A stretch of DNA of 64,000 nucleotides from the NCBI RefSeq assembly GCF_002918555.1, contig NZ_PQMB01000003.1:753485-817484 (forward strand), in the 5' to 3' direction. Source of the stretch: Citrobacter amalonaticus. Lineage in GTDB: Bacteria; Pseudomonadota; Gammaproteobacteria; Enterobacterales; Enterobacteriaceae. Shown here in pieces: positions 1 through 8,541 of the stretch; position 1 is the stretch's first letter, and each line of letters opens with the position of its first letter. A program made the translations under genes and the position numbers. The notes beneath the pieces are model-generated. The model searched no databases. It saw only the letters and a list, made by a program, of their open reading frames with translations, and was not told where the DNA came from.

Positions 1-231
1 CGTGGCGGCCACGGCAGCGATACCGCCCACCGCCCACGCCAGGTTCTGCTCTAAAACGCTTTCCGTGGCTTTCTGACACTCTGGCGACAGTCTGGCAAGT
101 TCAGTCTGAGAAAGGCTGCTGATATTAGCAGGACACTGCTTTTTTTTGTCTTCATTGTCATTAAGTTCGGCGGCAAATGTATTACCGCTTAATGCCAGGG
201 CAATACAAAATGAGATAGCTTTCCTTTGCAT
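1..231 (-). CDS. N-terminus of an unidentified exported protein (runs off the left edge)
   Basis: An ATG at 231 opens a reading frame that stays open to base 1 (77 codons). The protein begins MQRKAISFCIALALSGNTFA, a typical Sec signal peptide with cleavage expected after the last Ala. A short mature segment follows with two cysteines (CPANISSLS and SPECQ) and then a hydrophobic Gly/Ala-rich stretch (AWAVGGIAAVAAT) continuing off the edge. The layout of signal peptide, paired cysteines and Gly/Ala helix is reminiscent of the start of some enterobacterial autotransporter-like surface proteins, but nothing decisive is visible. It lies downstream of mgtA on the same strand, about 540 bp away, so it is probably transcribed separately. 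Confidence 0.6.
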   Translation of the reverse strand, partial: MQRKAISFCIALALSGNTFAAELNDNEDKKKQCPANISSLSQTELARLSPECQKATESVLEQNLAWAVGGIAAVAAT

Positions 232-727
232 AATGTGACTCTCTGATGTGAGCGAAATAAAACGACATAACCACACCGTCACAGATTCTCCGAATCCGTG
301 AGACAGCGACGCCATAAAAATAAAATTATATAAAAACGGAGTATATCGAAAGACATATTTGCTGACAACGAATCACCACGATGAATACATACCGTAACGC
401 ATTGTTTTTTATGAGCGCGGATAAAAAACAGAACAAAACACCCATTAAAAACGGATAAAATACAACATGTTACAAACATGGATTTGTCTGTAAATTTTTT
501 AATACGCGCCATTTTAGCGGGCTGAATGGCGGGGAGAGACCAAGGCATATCTTATAAATTATAATTTTTATTATATGAATATGAAAAATAAATACTCCAT
601 ATGAATATATTCACTTATTATTCACATTTATCGCAACAAATATTATTTAAAAGAAATAATAATACGCATAAATTTTCTGCGGCGCGAATCATCTGGCGAT
701 ACCAATATTCCTCCTGCGTCAGGTTAC
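232..727. other. AT-rich intergenic region without a convincing gene
   Basis: About 500 bp between the exported-protein gene and mgtA. It is markedly AT-rich, with several homopolymer-like A/T runs, especially at 550-670. It should hold the promoter of the minus-strand gene starting at 231, but I could not single out a -35/-10 pair. Open frames here (for example 279-548 on the minus strand) have no ribosome-binding site or protein-like composition. Confidence 0.5.
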
Positions 728-761
728 GGCTGCGTTGGTTTAATAAGGGGCCAACGCAGCC
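728..761 (-). terminator. Strong hairpin after mgtA
   Basis: Arms GGCTGCGTTGG (728-738) and CCAACGCAGCC (751-761) form a perfect 11-bp stem around a 12-nt loop, 12 bp past the mgtA stop codon. No U-run follows on the minus strand, so it may be a transcript-stabilising hairpin rather than a classical intrinsic terminator. Confidence 0.55.
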
Positions 762-773
762 GATATTTTGTGC

Positions 774-3482
774 TTATTGCCAGCCGTAGCGACGGCTATA
801 AAAACCTTTTACCAGCTGCGTTAATGTCATGTAGCCAGCAAGAATGGCAATCAACCACGGGAAGTAGCTCAACGGCAGCGCCTGCAGCTGCAAATAGCTT
901 GCCAGCGGCGAAAAAGGTAGCGCGATTCCCACTACCATCACCACCAGCGTCATCAGCATCAGCGGCCACGCGGCACGGCTCTGAATAAACGGCACGCGAC
1001 GGGTGCGGATCATATGGACAATCAGCGTTTGCGACAGTAGGCCCACCACAAACCATCCCGACTGGAACAGCGTTTGCGATTCCGGCGTATTGGCGTGGAA
1101 TACCCACCACATCAGGCAGAAGGTCAGAATGTCGAAAATCGAGCTGATCGGTCCGAAGAAGATCATAAAACGCCCCAGATCTGCCGGATTCCAGCGCTGC
1201 GGTTTCTGGATCTGCTCGTCATCGACGTTATCAAACGGGATCGCCACCTGGGATACATCGTACAGCAGATTCTGAATCAACAGGTGCAGCGGCAGCATCG
1301 GCAGAAAGGGCAAAAAGGCGCTCGCCACCAGCACGCTGAAGACATTACCAAAGTTAGAACTGGCCGTCATTTTGATGTATTTCAGCATGTTGGAGAAGGT
1401 ACGACGCCCCTCGATAACCCCCTCTTCCAGCACCATCAGGCTTTTTTCCAGCAGGATAATATCGGCCGCCTCACGAGCGATATCGACGGCTCCATCAACA
1501 GAGATACCGATATCCGCCGCCCGCAGCGCAGGCGCATCGTTGATGCCATCTCCCATAAAGCCAACCACATGCCCTTCACGCTTGAGCAGCGTCACGATGC
1601 GCTCTTTGTGCATCGGGGTCAGGCGGGCAAACAGCGTGGTTCGTTGTGCAAGCCGGGCCAGATCATCATCGCTTAACGCTTCGATATCGCTGCCAACCAC
1701 CACATCCCCCGCATCCAGCCCCACCTCGTAACAGACTTTCGCTGCCACCAGCTCGCTGTCGCCGGTGAGAATTTTGACGGTAATCCCGCTGGCTTTCAGC
1801 GCCTTCAGGGCCGGGGCGGTCGTCTCTTTCGGCGGATCGAGGAAAGCAATGTAGCCTTCGAGGATCAAATCAGACTCATCAATACGCTGGTAATCCCCTT
1901 CGCGGGCAGGCAGATATTTGGTCGCCACCGCCACCACGCGCAGCCCCTGCCGGTTCAGCGTGTCGGTCACCCGTTTCACCCGGCGCAGCATGTTGTCGTC
2001 TAACGGGACAATCTCACCGTTATGGCGCACCTGGGTGCAAACGTTGAGGATCTCCTGCAACGCCCCTTTGCACACCAGCTGATGGACATTACGCTCCTCT
2101 GCCACCACCACGGACATCCGACGCCGCTCAAAATCAAACGGGATTTCATCAATTTTCTGCCAGCGGGTAGAGAGTTGACGGGCCGATGCTTCATCGACAC
2201 CTTCCAGTACCGCCGTATCCAGCAGGTTTTTCAATCCGGTCTGATAGTGGCTGTTCAGCCAGGCGGAATGCAGCACGCGCTCACTGGGCTTACCGGAAAT
2301 ATCGGTATGATTCTCCAGCACAATTTTGTCCTGAGTCAGCGTTCCGGTCTTATCGGTGCAGAGGATATCCATCGCGCCAAAGTTCTGGATGGCGTCGAGG
2401 TGTTTGACGATAACCTTTTGCTTTGACAGCTTCACCGCCCCGCGCGCCAGCGTGGAGGTGACGATCATCGGCAGCATTTCCGGCGTCAGGCCCACCGCCA
2501 CGGAGAGAGCAAACAGCGCGGCTTCCCACCAGTCGCCTTTGGTATAGCCATTAATCACCAGCACCACAGGCGCCATCACCAGCATAAAGCGGATCAGCAG
2601 CATACTGACGCGGCTGATCCCTTTCTGAAACGCATTCTGCTCGCTCTCCTGCTCGCTCACGCGACCAGCCAGTTGCCCAAACCAGGTATTCGCCCCGGTG
2701 GCAATAACCATCGCCTGCGCCGTGCCGCTCACCACGTTAGTCCCCATAAAGCACAGCGTGTCGCACTCCAGCGGATTGCTCTGCTGCGGGTCACGCGTGG
2801 TTGCCACCTTCTCAACCGGCAACGACTCACCGGTTAAGGAGGCCTGCGCAACAAACAGATCGCGCGCCTGTATGACGCGCAGATCCGCCGGGATCATATC
2901 CCCCGCCGCCAGCTTGATAATATCGCCCGGTACCAGTTGGTCGATCGGCAGTTCAACCCAGTCGTTTTCTCCCTTCTCGTTTACCACGCGTAGCACCGTG
3001 GCGGTATTGCTGACCATTGCCTTCAGCGCATCCGCCGCTTTGGTGGAGCGCGCTTCCTGAACAAAGTTGAGCAGCGTGGAGATCGCCACCATAAGGGCAA
3101 TGACGCCTGCGGCAAACAGATCTTCCGTGGCATAGGAGATCGCGCCCAGGATGGTGAGCAGGATGTTGAACGGATTACGATAGCAACTCCACAGATGCAC
3201 CCACCACGGCGACGGCTGCTGGGCTGGCAGCTTGTTCTCGCCGTGCTTCGCGCGCGCGGCTGCAACCCCGGCGGCGTCCAGCCCTTCCGGATGCGCGTCA
3301 AAGGTTTGCCAGAGCTGTTCCTCGGTCATCAGCGCCATTTTCAGGCACTGTTCGCTCATAGAAGGTGGGATCGGCTTGCTGGCGATGCTCTGGCTGCCGG
3401 GCAGCGGATCGCGATGCACAAGGCGATAAGGTAAATGGCGGTTCAGCCGGGCAAACAGTTGGCGGGTGATATCTTTCAGCAT
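774..3482 (-). CDS. mgtA: MgtA, magnesium-transporting P-type ATPase
   Basis: P-type ATPase of the P3B class that imports Mg2+ across the inner membrane, 902 residues against about 898 in E. coli. In order: cytoplasmic N-terminus, cation-ATPase N domain (about 50-105), first membrane pair (about 105-140), actuator domain with TGES (217-220), a membrane pair with GLTPEMLP (331-338), phosphorylation motif DKTGT with catalytic Asp377, nucleotide domain, GDGINDAPAL hinge, and a C-terminal set of membrane helices. The start at 3482 matches the family N-terminus (MLKDITRQLFARLNRHLPYR). A long leader with the mgtL peptide and a PhoP-type promoter lies upstream, so expression is expected to respond to low Mg2+ through PhoPQ and leader attenuation. 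It is divergent from treR, as in E. coli. Confidence 0.97.
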   Translation of the reverse strand: MLKDITRQLFARLNRHLPYRLVHRDPLPGSQSIASKPIPPSMSEQCLKMALMTEEQLWQTFDAHPEGLDAAGVAAARAKHGENKLPAQQPSPWWVHLWSCYRNPFNILLTILGAISYATEDLFAAGVIALMVAISTLLNFVQEARSTKAADALKAMVSNTATVLRVVNEKGENDWVELPIDQLVPGDIIKLAAGDMIPADLRVIQARDLFVAQASLTGESLPVEKVATTRDPQQSNPLECDTLCFMGTNVVSGTAQAMVIATGANTWFGQLAGRVSEQESEQNAFQKGISRVSMLLIRFMLVMAPVVLVINGYTKGDWWEAALFALSVAVGLTPEMLPMIVTSTLARGAVKLSKQKVIVKHLDAIQNFGAMDILCTDKTGTLTQDKIVLENHTDISGKPSERVLHSAWLNSHYQTGLKNLLDTAVLEGVDEASARQLSTRWQKIDEIPFDFERRRMSVVVAEERNVHQLVCKGALQEILNVCTQVRHNGEIVPLDDNMLRRVKRVTDTLNRQGLRVVAVATKYLPAREGDYQRIDESDLILEGYIAFLDPPKETTAPALKALKASGITVKILTGDSELVAAKVCYEVGLDAGDVVVGSDIEALSDDDLARLAQRTTLFARLTPMHKERIVTLLKREGHVVGFMGDGINDAPALRAADIGISVDGAVDIAREAADIILLEKSLMVLEEGVIEGRRTFSNMLKYIKMTASSNFGNVFSVLVASAFLPFLPMLPLHLLIQNLLYDVSQVAIPFDNVDDEQIQKPQRWNPADLGRFMIFFGPISSIFDILTFCLMWWVFHANTPESQTLFQSGWFVVGLLSQTLIVHMIRTRRVPFIQSRAAWPLMLMTLVVMVVGIALPFSPLASYLQLQALPLSYFPWLIAILAGYMTLTQLVKGFYSRRYGWQ

Positions 3483-3602
3483 ACACAGTTCCTCCGTACC
3501 GAAAACGTCGGCACAGAATATTTATCCAGGCATGAAACAACCTTACCTGGCGGGTAATTAAAATTTCATGACAGAGACTTAAGAACGTCGCTGTCTTACA
3601 TC

Positions 3603-3634
3603 ACCGGTAAGACAGACTAAGCAGGCTTACCGGT
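3603..3634 (-). promoter_or_regulatory. mgtA leader hairpin
   Basis: Perfect 9-bp inverted repeat (ACCGGTAAG at 3603-3611, CTTACCGGT at 3626-3634) with a 14-nt loop. It overlaps the last codons and stop of mgtL. In the E. coli and Salmonella mgtA leaders, alternative stems around mgtL couple Mg2+ and proline/translation signals to Rho access. This position fits one of those stems, but the exact assignment is inferred. Confidence 0.6.
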
Positions 3635-3680
3635 AAAAGATGCGGTTCCGTCGGGGGAGAGGAGTGGGATCGGGATCCAT
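3627..3680 (-). CDS. mgtL: MgtL leader peptide
   Basis: A 17-codon ORF encoding MDPDPTPLPRRNRIFYR, with a strong ribosome-binding site (GGAGG) just upstream. It keeps the hallmark of mgtL, alternating prolines at 3, 5, 7 and 9, followed by an Arg-rich tail; the E. coli peptide begins MEPDPTPLPRR. In the known system, poor translation of the proline codons at low proline or low Mg2+ changes leader folding and lets transcription reach mgtA. The stop codon lies 144 bp before the mgtA start. The C-terminal six residues differ from the forms I know. Confidence 0.85.
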   Translation of the reverse strand: MDPDPTPLPRRNRIFYR

Positions 3681-3758
3681 AGAGCCTCCGGTAAGTGAAT
3701 GATTTACGTCGCGCAGAATAGCCGGAAAACCCTAAATTTTGTGGCTATTATGGCGAGA

Positions 3759-3846
3759 TATACAGAAAATCATTCAAGCTGCATCAAAGCGGGATGGGGC
3801 GAATCATGCAGCCAGCGCAGAGGCAGCCTGAAGGATAAAATGTATA
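3759..3846. repeat. 88-bp ERIC-like element in the mgtA leader
   Basis: Bounded by imperfect terminal inverted repeats that both read TATACA inward and then share TC-TTCA-GCTGC-TC. The interior (AAAGCGG ... CAGCCAGCGCAGAGGC) resembles the flanks of the longer elements at 63345 and 51125, but the ERIC core is missing. It lies between the predicted mgtA -10 and the mgtL start codon, and its outer TATA overlaps the -10. Confidence 0.7.
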
Positions 3847-3878
3847 ATAACGCTGTGTTATTAAACCTAACGTATACA
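3844..3878 (-). promoter_or_regulatory. PhoP box and -10 of the mgtA promoter
   Basis: On the minus strand TGTATA (3873-3878), five bases, then GGTTTA (3862-3867) forms a PhoP direct repeat of the GTTTA-N5-GTTTA type, with one mismatch in the first half. Exactly 12 bases downstream is TATTAT (3844-3849), a good -10. This spacing is that of PhoP-activated promoters. A start near 3837 would give a leader of about 355 nt, longer than the 264 nt known in Salmonella by roughly the size of the inserted repeat. Confidence 0.65.
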
Positions 3879-3917
3879 CAAGAACATTCATTAAAAAGTC
3901 AGTTAACAGAGGAAGCA

Positions 3918-4047
3918 TAAACTCTGAAAAATTCGGGCTGCGGGACAAAACGGCGTAGTCGTTTTGAACAGCGTTTGCGCTGGCCCCGCAGGGATGGGTC
4001 GGGTAACAGAGCCGACACATCCGCCCCCTGAAGTATGACGAGTATAT
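3918..4047. repeat. ERIC-type element with replaced core, mgtA-treR interval
   Basis: Ends match ERIC termini: AACTCTGAAAAATTCG on the left and GAAGTATGACGAGTATA on the right. Instead of the canonical core it carries two hairpins (AAAACG/CGTTTT and CAGCG/CGCTG) and a GGCCCCGCAGGGATGG segment. The copy at 38793-38935 has the same design. It lies in the divergent mgtA-treR region, just upstream of the treR leader. Confidence 0.75.
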
Positions 4048-4129
4048 AAACCAAACTTTGCCCATTGCGTTCTGGATGAATAAAGTTACTCTCTTTGACA
4101 TCATTTGATGCTTACCGTGGGAAAACAGG

Positions 4130-5077
4130 ATGCAAAATCGGCTGACCATTAAAGACATCGCCCGCTTAAGCGGCGTGGGGAAATCAACCGTTTCCCGCGT
4201 ACTCAACAATGAAAGCGGCGTGAGCGAACGTACCCGAGAACGCGTGGAAGCGGTAATGAATCAGCATGGTTTTTCACCTTCCCGTTCTGCCCGTGCGATG
4301 CGTGGTCAGAGTGATAAAGTGGTCGCCATTATCGTCACCCGTCTGGACTCGCTTTCTGAAAACCTTGCCGTTCAGACCATGCTGCCTGTGCTCTATGAGC
4401 AGGGTTACGATCCCATCATGATGGAGAGCCAGTTTTCACCGGATCTGGTGGAAGAGCACCTTGGCATGTTAAGACGGCGTAATATCGACGGCGTGGTGCT
4501 GTTCGGTTTCACCGGTCTTCGTGAAGAAGAGCTCATCCCCTGGCAGAATTCGCTGGTTCTGCTGGCGCGAGATGCCAGCGGATTTGCTTCCGTCTGCTAT
4601 GACGATGACGGCGCGATTAAAACGCTGATGCAGCGCCTGTACGATCAAGGCCATCGCAATATCAGCTTTCTCGGCGTCCCCCACAGCGACGTCACCACCG
4701 GTAAACGTCGCCATGAGGCCTATCTGGCCTTTTGTAAAACCCATAAGCTGCATCCCGTCGCGGCCCTGCCCGGCCTCGCCATGAAGCAAGGTTACGATCA
4801 TGTGGCCAGCGTGATCGCCCCGGAAACCACCGCACTGCTGTGCGCCACGGATACCCTCGCACTCGGGGCCTGCAAATACCTGCAGGAGCAGCGTATTAAC
4901 ACCCTGCAACTGGCGAGCGTCGGCAACACTCCGCTGATGAAATTTCTTCATCCTGAGATTGTCACCGTTGATCCGGGCTACGCCGAAGCCGGTCGTCAGG
5001 CGGCTTTCCAGCTGATCGAACAGATTAACGGGCGCAGCAAGCCCCGGCAGATCGTGATTCCTTCAACCCTCTCCTGA
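4130..5077 (+). CDS. treR: TreR, trehalose operon repressor (LacI family)
   Basis: LacI/GalR-type repressor of 315 residues. The N-terminal helix-turn-helix (LTIKDIARLSGVGKSTVSRV, about 4-24) is followed by the hinge and a periplasmic-binding-protein-like sensor domain. In E. coli, TreR binds trehalose-6-phosphate as inducer and represses treBC. The gene starts at ATG 4130 after GGAAAACAGG and is followed by treB on the same strand, with 179 bp holding the treB control region. No internal anomaly was seen. Confidence 0.96.
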   Translation: MQNRLTIKDIARLSGVGKSTVSRVLNNESGVSERTRERVEAVMNQHGFSPSRSARAMRGQSDKVVAIIVTRLDSLSENLAVQTMLPVLYEQGYDPIMMESQFSPDLVEEHLGMLRRRNIDGVVLFGFTGLREEELIPWQNSLVLLARDASGFASVCYDDDGAIKTLMQRLYDQGHRNISFLGVPHSDVTTGKRRHEAYLAFCKTHKLHPVAALPGLAMKQGYDHVASVIAPETTALLCATDTLALGACKYLQEQRINTLQLASVGNTPLMKFLHPEIVTVDPGYAEAGRQAAFQLIEQINGRSKPRQIVIPSTLS

Positions 5078-5093
5078 TCGTTTACTGAACGAT

Positions 5094-5157
5094 AATTTGT
5101 GATCTTCGCTGCGTTTCGGGAACGTTCCCATTTTTTAATATTCGTCGAAGATATACT
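5094..5157 (+). promoter_or_regulatory. treB promoter with TreR operator
   Basis: The perfect palindrome GGGAACGTTCCC at 5118-5129 is the expected TreR operator. A TGTGA half-site with weak partner (about 5098-5113) could be the CRP site known upstream of treB in E. coli. A -10-like TATACT lies at 5152-5157. The operator sits directly upstream of the promoter core, fitting repression. Confidence 0.65.
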
Positions 5158-5256
5158 CTCTGCGCTAACAAAACATGTCATCCATACCCAAGGGCTTTCA
5201 GGCTGTAACACGGTGCCAGTACGGATTGAAAGGCGGCGGGTATATCACGGGGCTTT

Positions 5257-6678
5257 ATGATGAGCAAAGTAAAACAAGCAGATATCGACCGGTTGATAGA
5301 ACTGGTCGGCGGACGCGAAAACATCGCCACGGTGAGCCACTGCATTACTCGCCTTCGCTTTGTGCTAAACCAGCCAGCCAACGCCAAACCAAAAGAGATT
5401 GAAGAGTTGCCAATGGTCAAGGGGTGCTTCACCAACGCCGGGCAGTTCCAGGTGGTAATCGGCACCGATGTTGGTGATTACTATAAAGCGCTTCTGGCCA
5501 CCACCGGACAGTCCAGCGCCGATAAAGAGCAGGCCAAAAGAGCCGCACGGCAGAATATGAAGTGGCATGAACAGCTGATTTCCCACTTTGCGGAGATCTT
5601 CTTCCCGCTATTACCCGCGCTGATCAGCGGCGGTTTGATTTTGGGCTTCCGCAACGTGATCGGCGATCTGCCAATGAGTAATGGTCAGACGCTGGCGCAG
5701 ATGTATCCGTCGCTGAACACCGTCTATGACTTCCTGTGGCTGATCGGCGAAGCGATCTTCTTCTATTTGCCCGTCGGGATCTGCTGGTCTGCGGTGAAGA
5801 AGGTAGGCGGTACGCCAATCCTCGGCATTGTGCTGGGCGTGACGCTGGTTTCACCACAGCTGATGAACGCTTATCTGCTGGGTCAGCAGCTTCCGGAAGT
5901 GTGGGACTTCGGTATGTTCAGCATCGCGAAGGTGGGTTATCAGGCACAGGTCATCCCGGCGCTGATGGCCGGTCTGGCGCTCGGTTTTATTGAAACACGC
6001 CTGAAACGCATCGTTCCCGATTACCTCTATCTGGTCGTGGTGCCGGTGTTCTCGCTGATTATCGCCGTGTTCCTTGCCCACGCCTTTATCGGTCCCTTTG
6101 GTCGTCTGATTGGCGATGGCGTGGCCTTTGCCGTGCGCCACCTGCTGACCGGAAGCTTTGCCCCGATTGGCGCGGCGCTGTTCGGTTTCCTCTATGCTCC
6201 GCTGGTGATCACCGGCGTACATCAGACCACGCTTGCCATCGACATGCAGATGATCCAGAGCATGGGCGGCACACCGGTATGGCCGCTCATTGCGCTGTCG
6301 AATATCGCTCAGGCCTCCGCGGTGGTCGGCGTCATTATCTCAAGTCGCAAACAAAACGAGCGCGAAATTTCTGTTCCGGCGGCAATCTCCGCCTATCTTG
6401 GCGTAACGGAACCGGCGATGTACGGCATCAACCTGAAATATCGCTTCCCGATGCTGTGCGCGATGGTCGGTTCCGGCCTTGCCGGTTTACTGTGCGGCCT
6501 GAACGGCGTCATGGCCAACGGGATTGGCGTCGGCGGGCTGCCGGGCATCCTTTCTATTCAGCCGAGCTACTGGCAGGTGTATGGCATGGCGATGGTTATC
6601 GCGATTGTCATCCCTGTCGTACTGACCTCCATTGTCTGGCAGCGTAAGCACCGTCAGGGCACGCTGCATATTGTTTAG
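5257..6678 (+). CDS. treB: TreB, trehalose-specific PTS EIIBC permease
   Basis: Imports trehalose with phosphorylation to trehalose-6-phosphate, using the glucose EIIA (Crr) because no IIA domain is present. The 473 residues hold an N-terminal EIIB domain with the phospho-cysteine motif SHCITRLRF (Cys about 28) and then a roughly ten-helix EIIC domain of the glucose/sucrose family with the GITEP-like segment GVTEPAMYG. Start MMSK matches E. coli (ATG 5257; the next codon is also ATG). treC follows after 48 bp in the same operon. Confidence 0.97.
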   Translation: MMSKVKQADIDRLIELVGGRENIATVSHCITRLRFVLNQPANAKPKEIEELPMVKGCFTNAGQFQVVIGTDVGDYYKALLATTGQSSADKEQAKRAARQNMKWHEQLISHFAEIFFPLLPALISGGLILGFRNVIGDLPMSNGQTLAQMYPSLNTVYDFLWLIGEAIFFYLPVGICWSAVKKVGGTPILGIVLGVTLVSPQLMNAYLLGQQLPEVWDFGMFSIAKVGYQAQVIPALMAGLALGFIETRLKRIVPDYLYLVVVPVFSLIIAVFLAHAFIGPFGRLIGDGVAFAVRHLLTGSFAPIGAALFGFLYAPLVITGVHQTTLAIDMQMIQSMGGTPVWPLIALSNIAQASAVVGVIISSRKQNEREISVPAAISAYLGVTEPAMYGINLKYRFPMLCAMVGSGLAGLLCGLNGVMANGIGVGGLPGILSIQPSYWQVYGMAMVIAIVIPVVLTSIVWQRKHRQGTLHIV

Positions 6679-6726
6679 TCTTCTTCGGGGCGCAGTTGCG
6701 CCCCATTGCATACGCAGGAACCCATA

Positions 6727-8391
6727 ATGAACACCCTTCCTCACTGGTGGCAAAACGGCGTTATTTATCAGATCTACCCTAAGAGTTTTCAGGACACGAC
6801 CGGCAGCGGAACCGGCGATCTGCGCGGCGTCACACAGCGTCTCGACTATTTGCAGAAGCTCGGAGTGGACGCCATCTGGCTGACCCCGTTCTATATTTCC
6901 CCGCAGGTTGATAATGGTTATGACGTGGCGAACTACACCGCCATCGACCCGGCCTATGGCACGCTGGATGATTTTGACGCGCTGGTATCCGAAGCAAAAG
7001 CGCGCGGTATCCGCATCATTCTGGATATGGTGTTCAACCACACCTCAACGCAGCACGCCTGGTTTCGCGAGGCGCTGAATAAAGAGAGTCCGTACCGTCA
7101 GTTTTATATCTGGCGCGACGGCACGCCGGAAACGCCGCCTAACAACTGGCGCTCAAAATTTGGCGGTAACGCCTGGCGCTGGCACGCTGAAAGCGAACAG
7201 TACTATCTGCATCTTTTCGCCCCGGAGCAGGCCGATCTGAACTGGGAAAATCCGCAAGTGCGCGCCGAGCTGAAAAAAGTTTGCGAATTCTGGGCCAGTC
7301 GCGGCGTGGACGGTCTGCGTCTGGACGTGGTGAATCTGATCTCCAAAGATCGGTCATTTCCGAATGACCCCGAGGGTGATGGACGTTGCTTTTATACCGA
7401 CGGGCCGCGCGCGCATGAGTTTTTGCACGAGATGAACCGCGATGTTTTCACTCCACATCAGCTGATGACGGTTGGCGAGATGTCATCCACCAGCCTGGCG
7501 CACTGCCAGCGCTATGCCGCCCTGGATGGCGGCGAGCTTTCGATGACCTTCAACTTTCACCATCTGAAGGTCGATTATCCTGATGGCGAAAAGTGGACGC
7601 AGGCAAAACCCGACTATGTCGCGTTGAAAACGCTTTTCCGCCACTGGCAACAGGGTATGCACAATGTCGCATGGAATGCGCTATTCTGGTGTAACCACGA
7701 TCAGCCGCGCATTGTTTCGCGTTTTGGCGACGAAGGTGAATTTCGCGTTCCGGCAGCAAAAATGCTGGCGATGGTGCTGCACGGTATGCAGGGCACCCCT
7801 TATATTTTTCAGGGGGAAGAGATTGGTATGACCAACCCGCATTTCCGCCAGATCACCGATTACCGCGACGTGGAAAGCCACAACATGTTCGCAGAGTTGA
7901 GCAGCCAGGGACGCAACGCCGATGAACTGCTTGCCATTCTCGCCAGTAAGTCTCGCGATAACAGCCGCACGCCAATGCAGTGGGACAAGAGCGAACACGC
8001 AGGCTTCACCCAGGGCGAACCGTGGATCAACCTTTGCGATAATTACGCAGACATTAACGTGGCGGCAGCGCTGGCGGACCATTCGTCGGTGTTTTACGCC
8101 TATCAGAAGCTGATCGCCCTGCGCAAATCTGAGCCGGTGTTAACCTGGGGGGATTATCAGGATCTGTTGCCGGACAGCCCACATTTGTGGTGCTATCGCC
8201 GCGAATGGCAGGGGCAAACCCTGCTGGTGATTGCCAACCTGAGTCGTGACTTCCAGTCCTGGCAGCCAAAGCCGCTCCCCGGACGCTGGCAGGTGATAAT
8301 GAACAACTACGATGAGGTCGCTCAGGTTCCCGCCGCGATGACGTTAAGGCCTTTCGAAGCCATCTGGTGGCTGCAAAAACCTGCTGTTTAA
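6727..8391 (+). CDS. treC: TreC, trehalose-6-phosphate hydrolase
   Basis: Cytoplasmic alpha-glucosidase of family GH13 that splits trehalose-6-phosphate into glucose and glucose-6-phosphate. With the ATG at 6727 it is 554 residues beginning MNTLPHWWQNGVIYQIYPKS, matching the family; an upstream in-frame ATG at 6706 is not needed. GH13 motifs are intact: DMVFNHTS, GLRLDVVN with the nucleophile Asp, GEMSS with the acid Glu, and FWCNHDQPR. It is the last gene of treBC, and a hairpin at 8421-8442 follows. Confidence 0.97.
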   Translation: MNTLPHWWQNGVIYQIYPKSFQDTTGSGTGDLRGVTQRLDYLQKLGVDAIWLTPFYISPQVDNGYDVANYTAIDPAYGTLDDFDALVSEAKARGIRIILDMVFNHTSTQHAWFREALNKESPYRQFYIWRDGTPETPPNNWRSKFGGNAWRWHAESEQYYLHLFAPEQADLNWENPQVRAELKKVCEFWASRGVDGLRLDVVNLISKDRSFPNDPEGDGRCFYTDGPRAHEFLHEMNRDVFTPHQLMTVGEMSSTSLAHCQRYAALDGGELSMTFNFHHLKVDYPDGEKWTQAKPDYVALKTLFRHWQQGMHNVAWNALFWCNHDQPRIVSRFGDEGEFRVPAAKMLAMVLHGMQGTPYIFQGEEIGMTNPHFRQITDYRDVESHNMFAELSSQGRNADELLAILASKSRDNSRTPMQWDKSEHAGFTQGEPWINLCDNYADINVAAALADHSSVFYAYQKLIALRKSEPVLTWGDYQDLLPDSPHLWCYRREWQGQTLLVIANLSRDFQSWQPKPLPGRWQVIMNNYDEVAQVPAAMTLRPFEAIWWLQKPAV

Positions 8392-8420
8392 TCTCTCAAT
8401 TCTGCTGATTCAGCCACAGT

Positions 8421-8442
8421 CGGGCAACGAAAGCGTTGCCCG
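8421..8442 (+). terminator. Hairpin after treC
   Basis: CGGGCAACG and CGTTGCCCG pair perfectly around AAAG, 30 bp past the treC stop. A T-rich stretch (CTGTTTTTG) comes 11 bp later, so this is a plausible but not textbook intrinsic terminator. Confidence 0.6.
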
Positions 8443-8541
8443 GCTTTACCCTACTGTTTTTGTTGAATAATTAATCGGAATTTTCTAAGAACAATTTACA
8501 ATGGCTATAATGCCCGCCATCTGTACACTCCAGGTTTTACT

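Noticed and set aside
279-548. 89-codon minus-strand ORF in the AT-rich left intergenic region
   Set aside because: No ribosome-binding site and no recognisable similarity; Cys/Phe-rich composition looks random.
774-3482. mgtB rather than mgtA
   Set aside because: The mgtL leader upstream, divergent treR, and the N-terminal sequence all identify mgtA; no mgtC is adjacent.
3740-3760. CATAAT near 3746-3751 as the mgtA -10
   Set aside because: No PhoP direct repeat lies upstream of it, whereas the 3844-3878 site has both elements at the correct spacing. It remains a fallback.
4096-4125. TTGACA before treR as a -35 box
   Set aside because: No -10 element at a workable distance before the start codon.
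3784-4209. 141-codon minus-strand frame across the mgtA-treR interval
   Set aside because: It consists mostly of translated repeat sequence and the start of treR in the wrong strand; no start signal.
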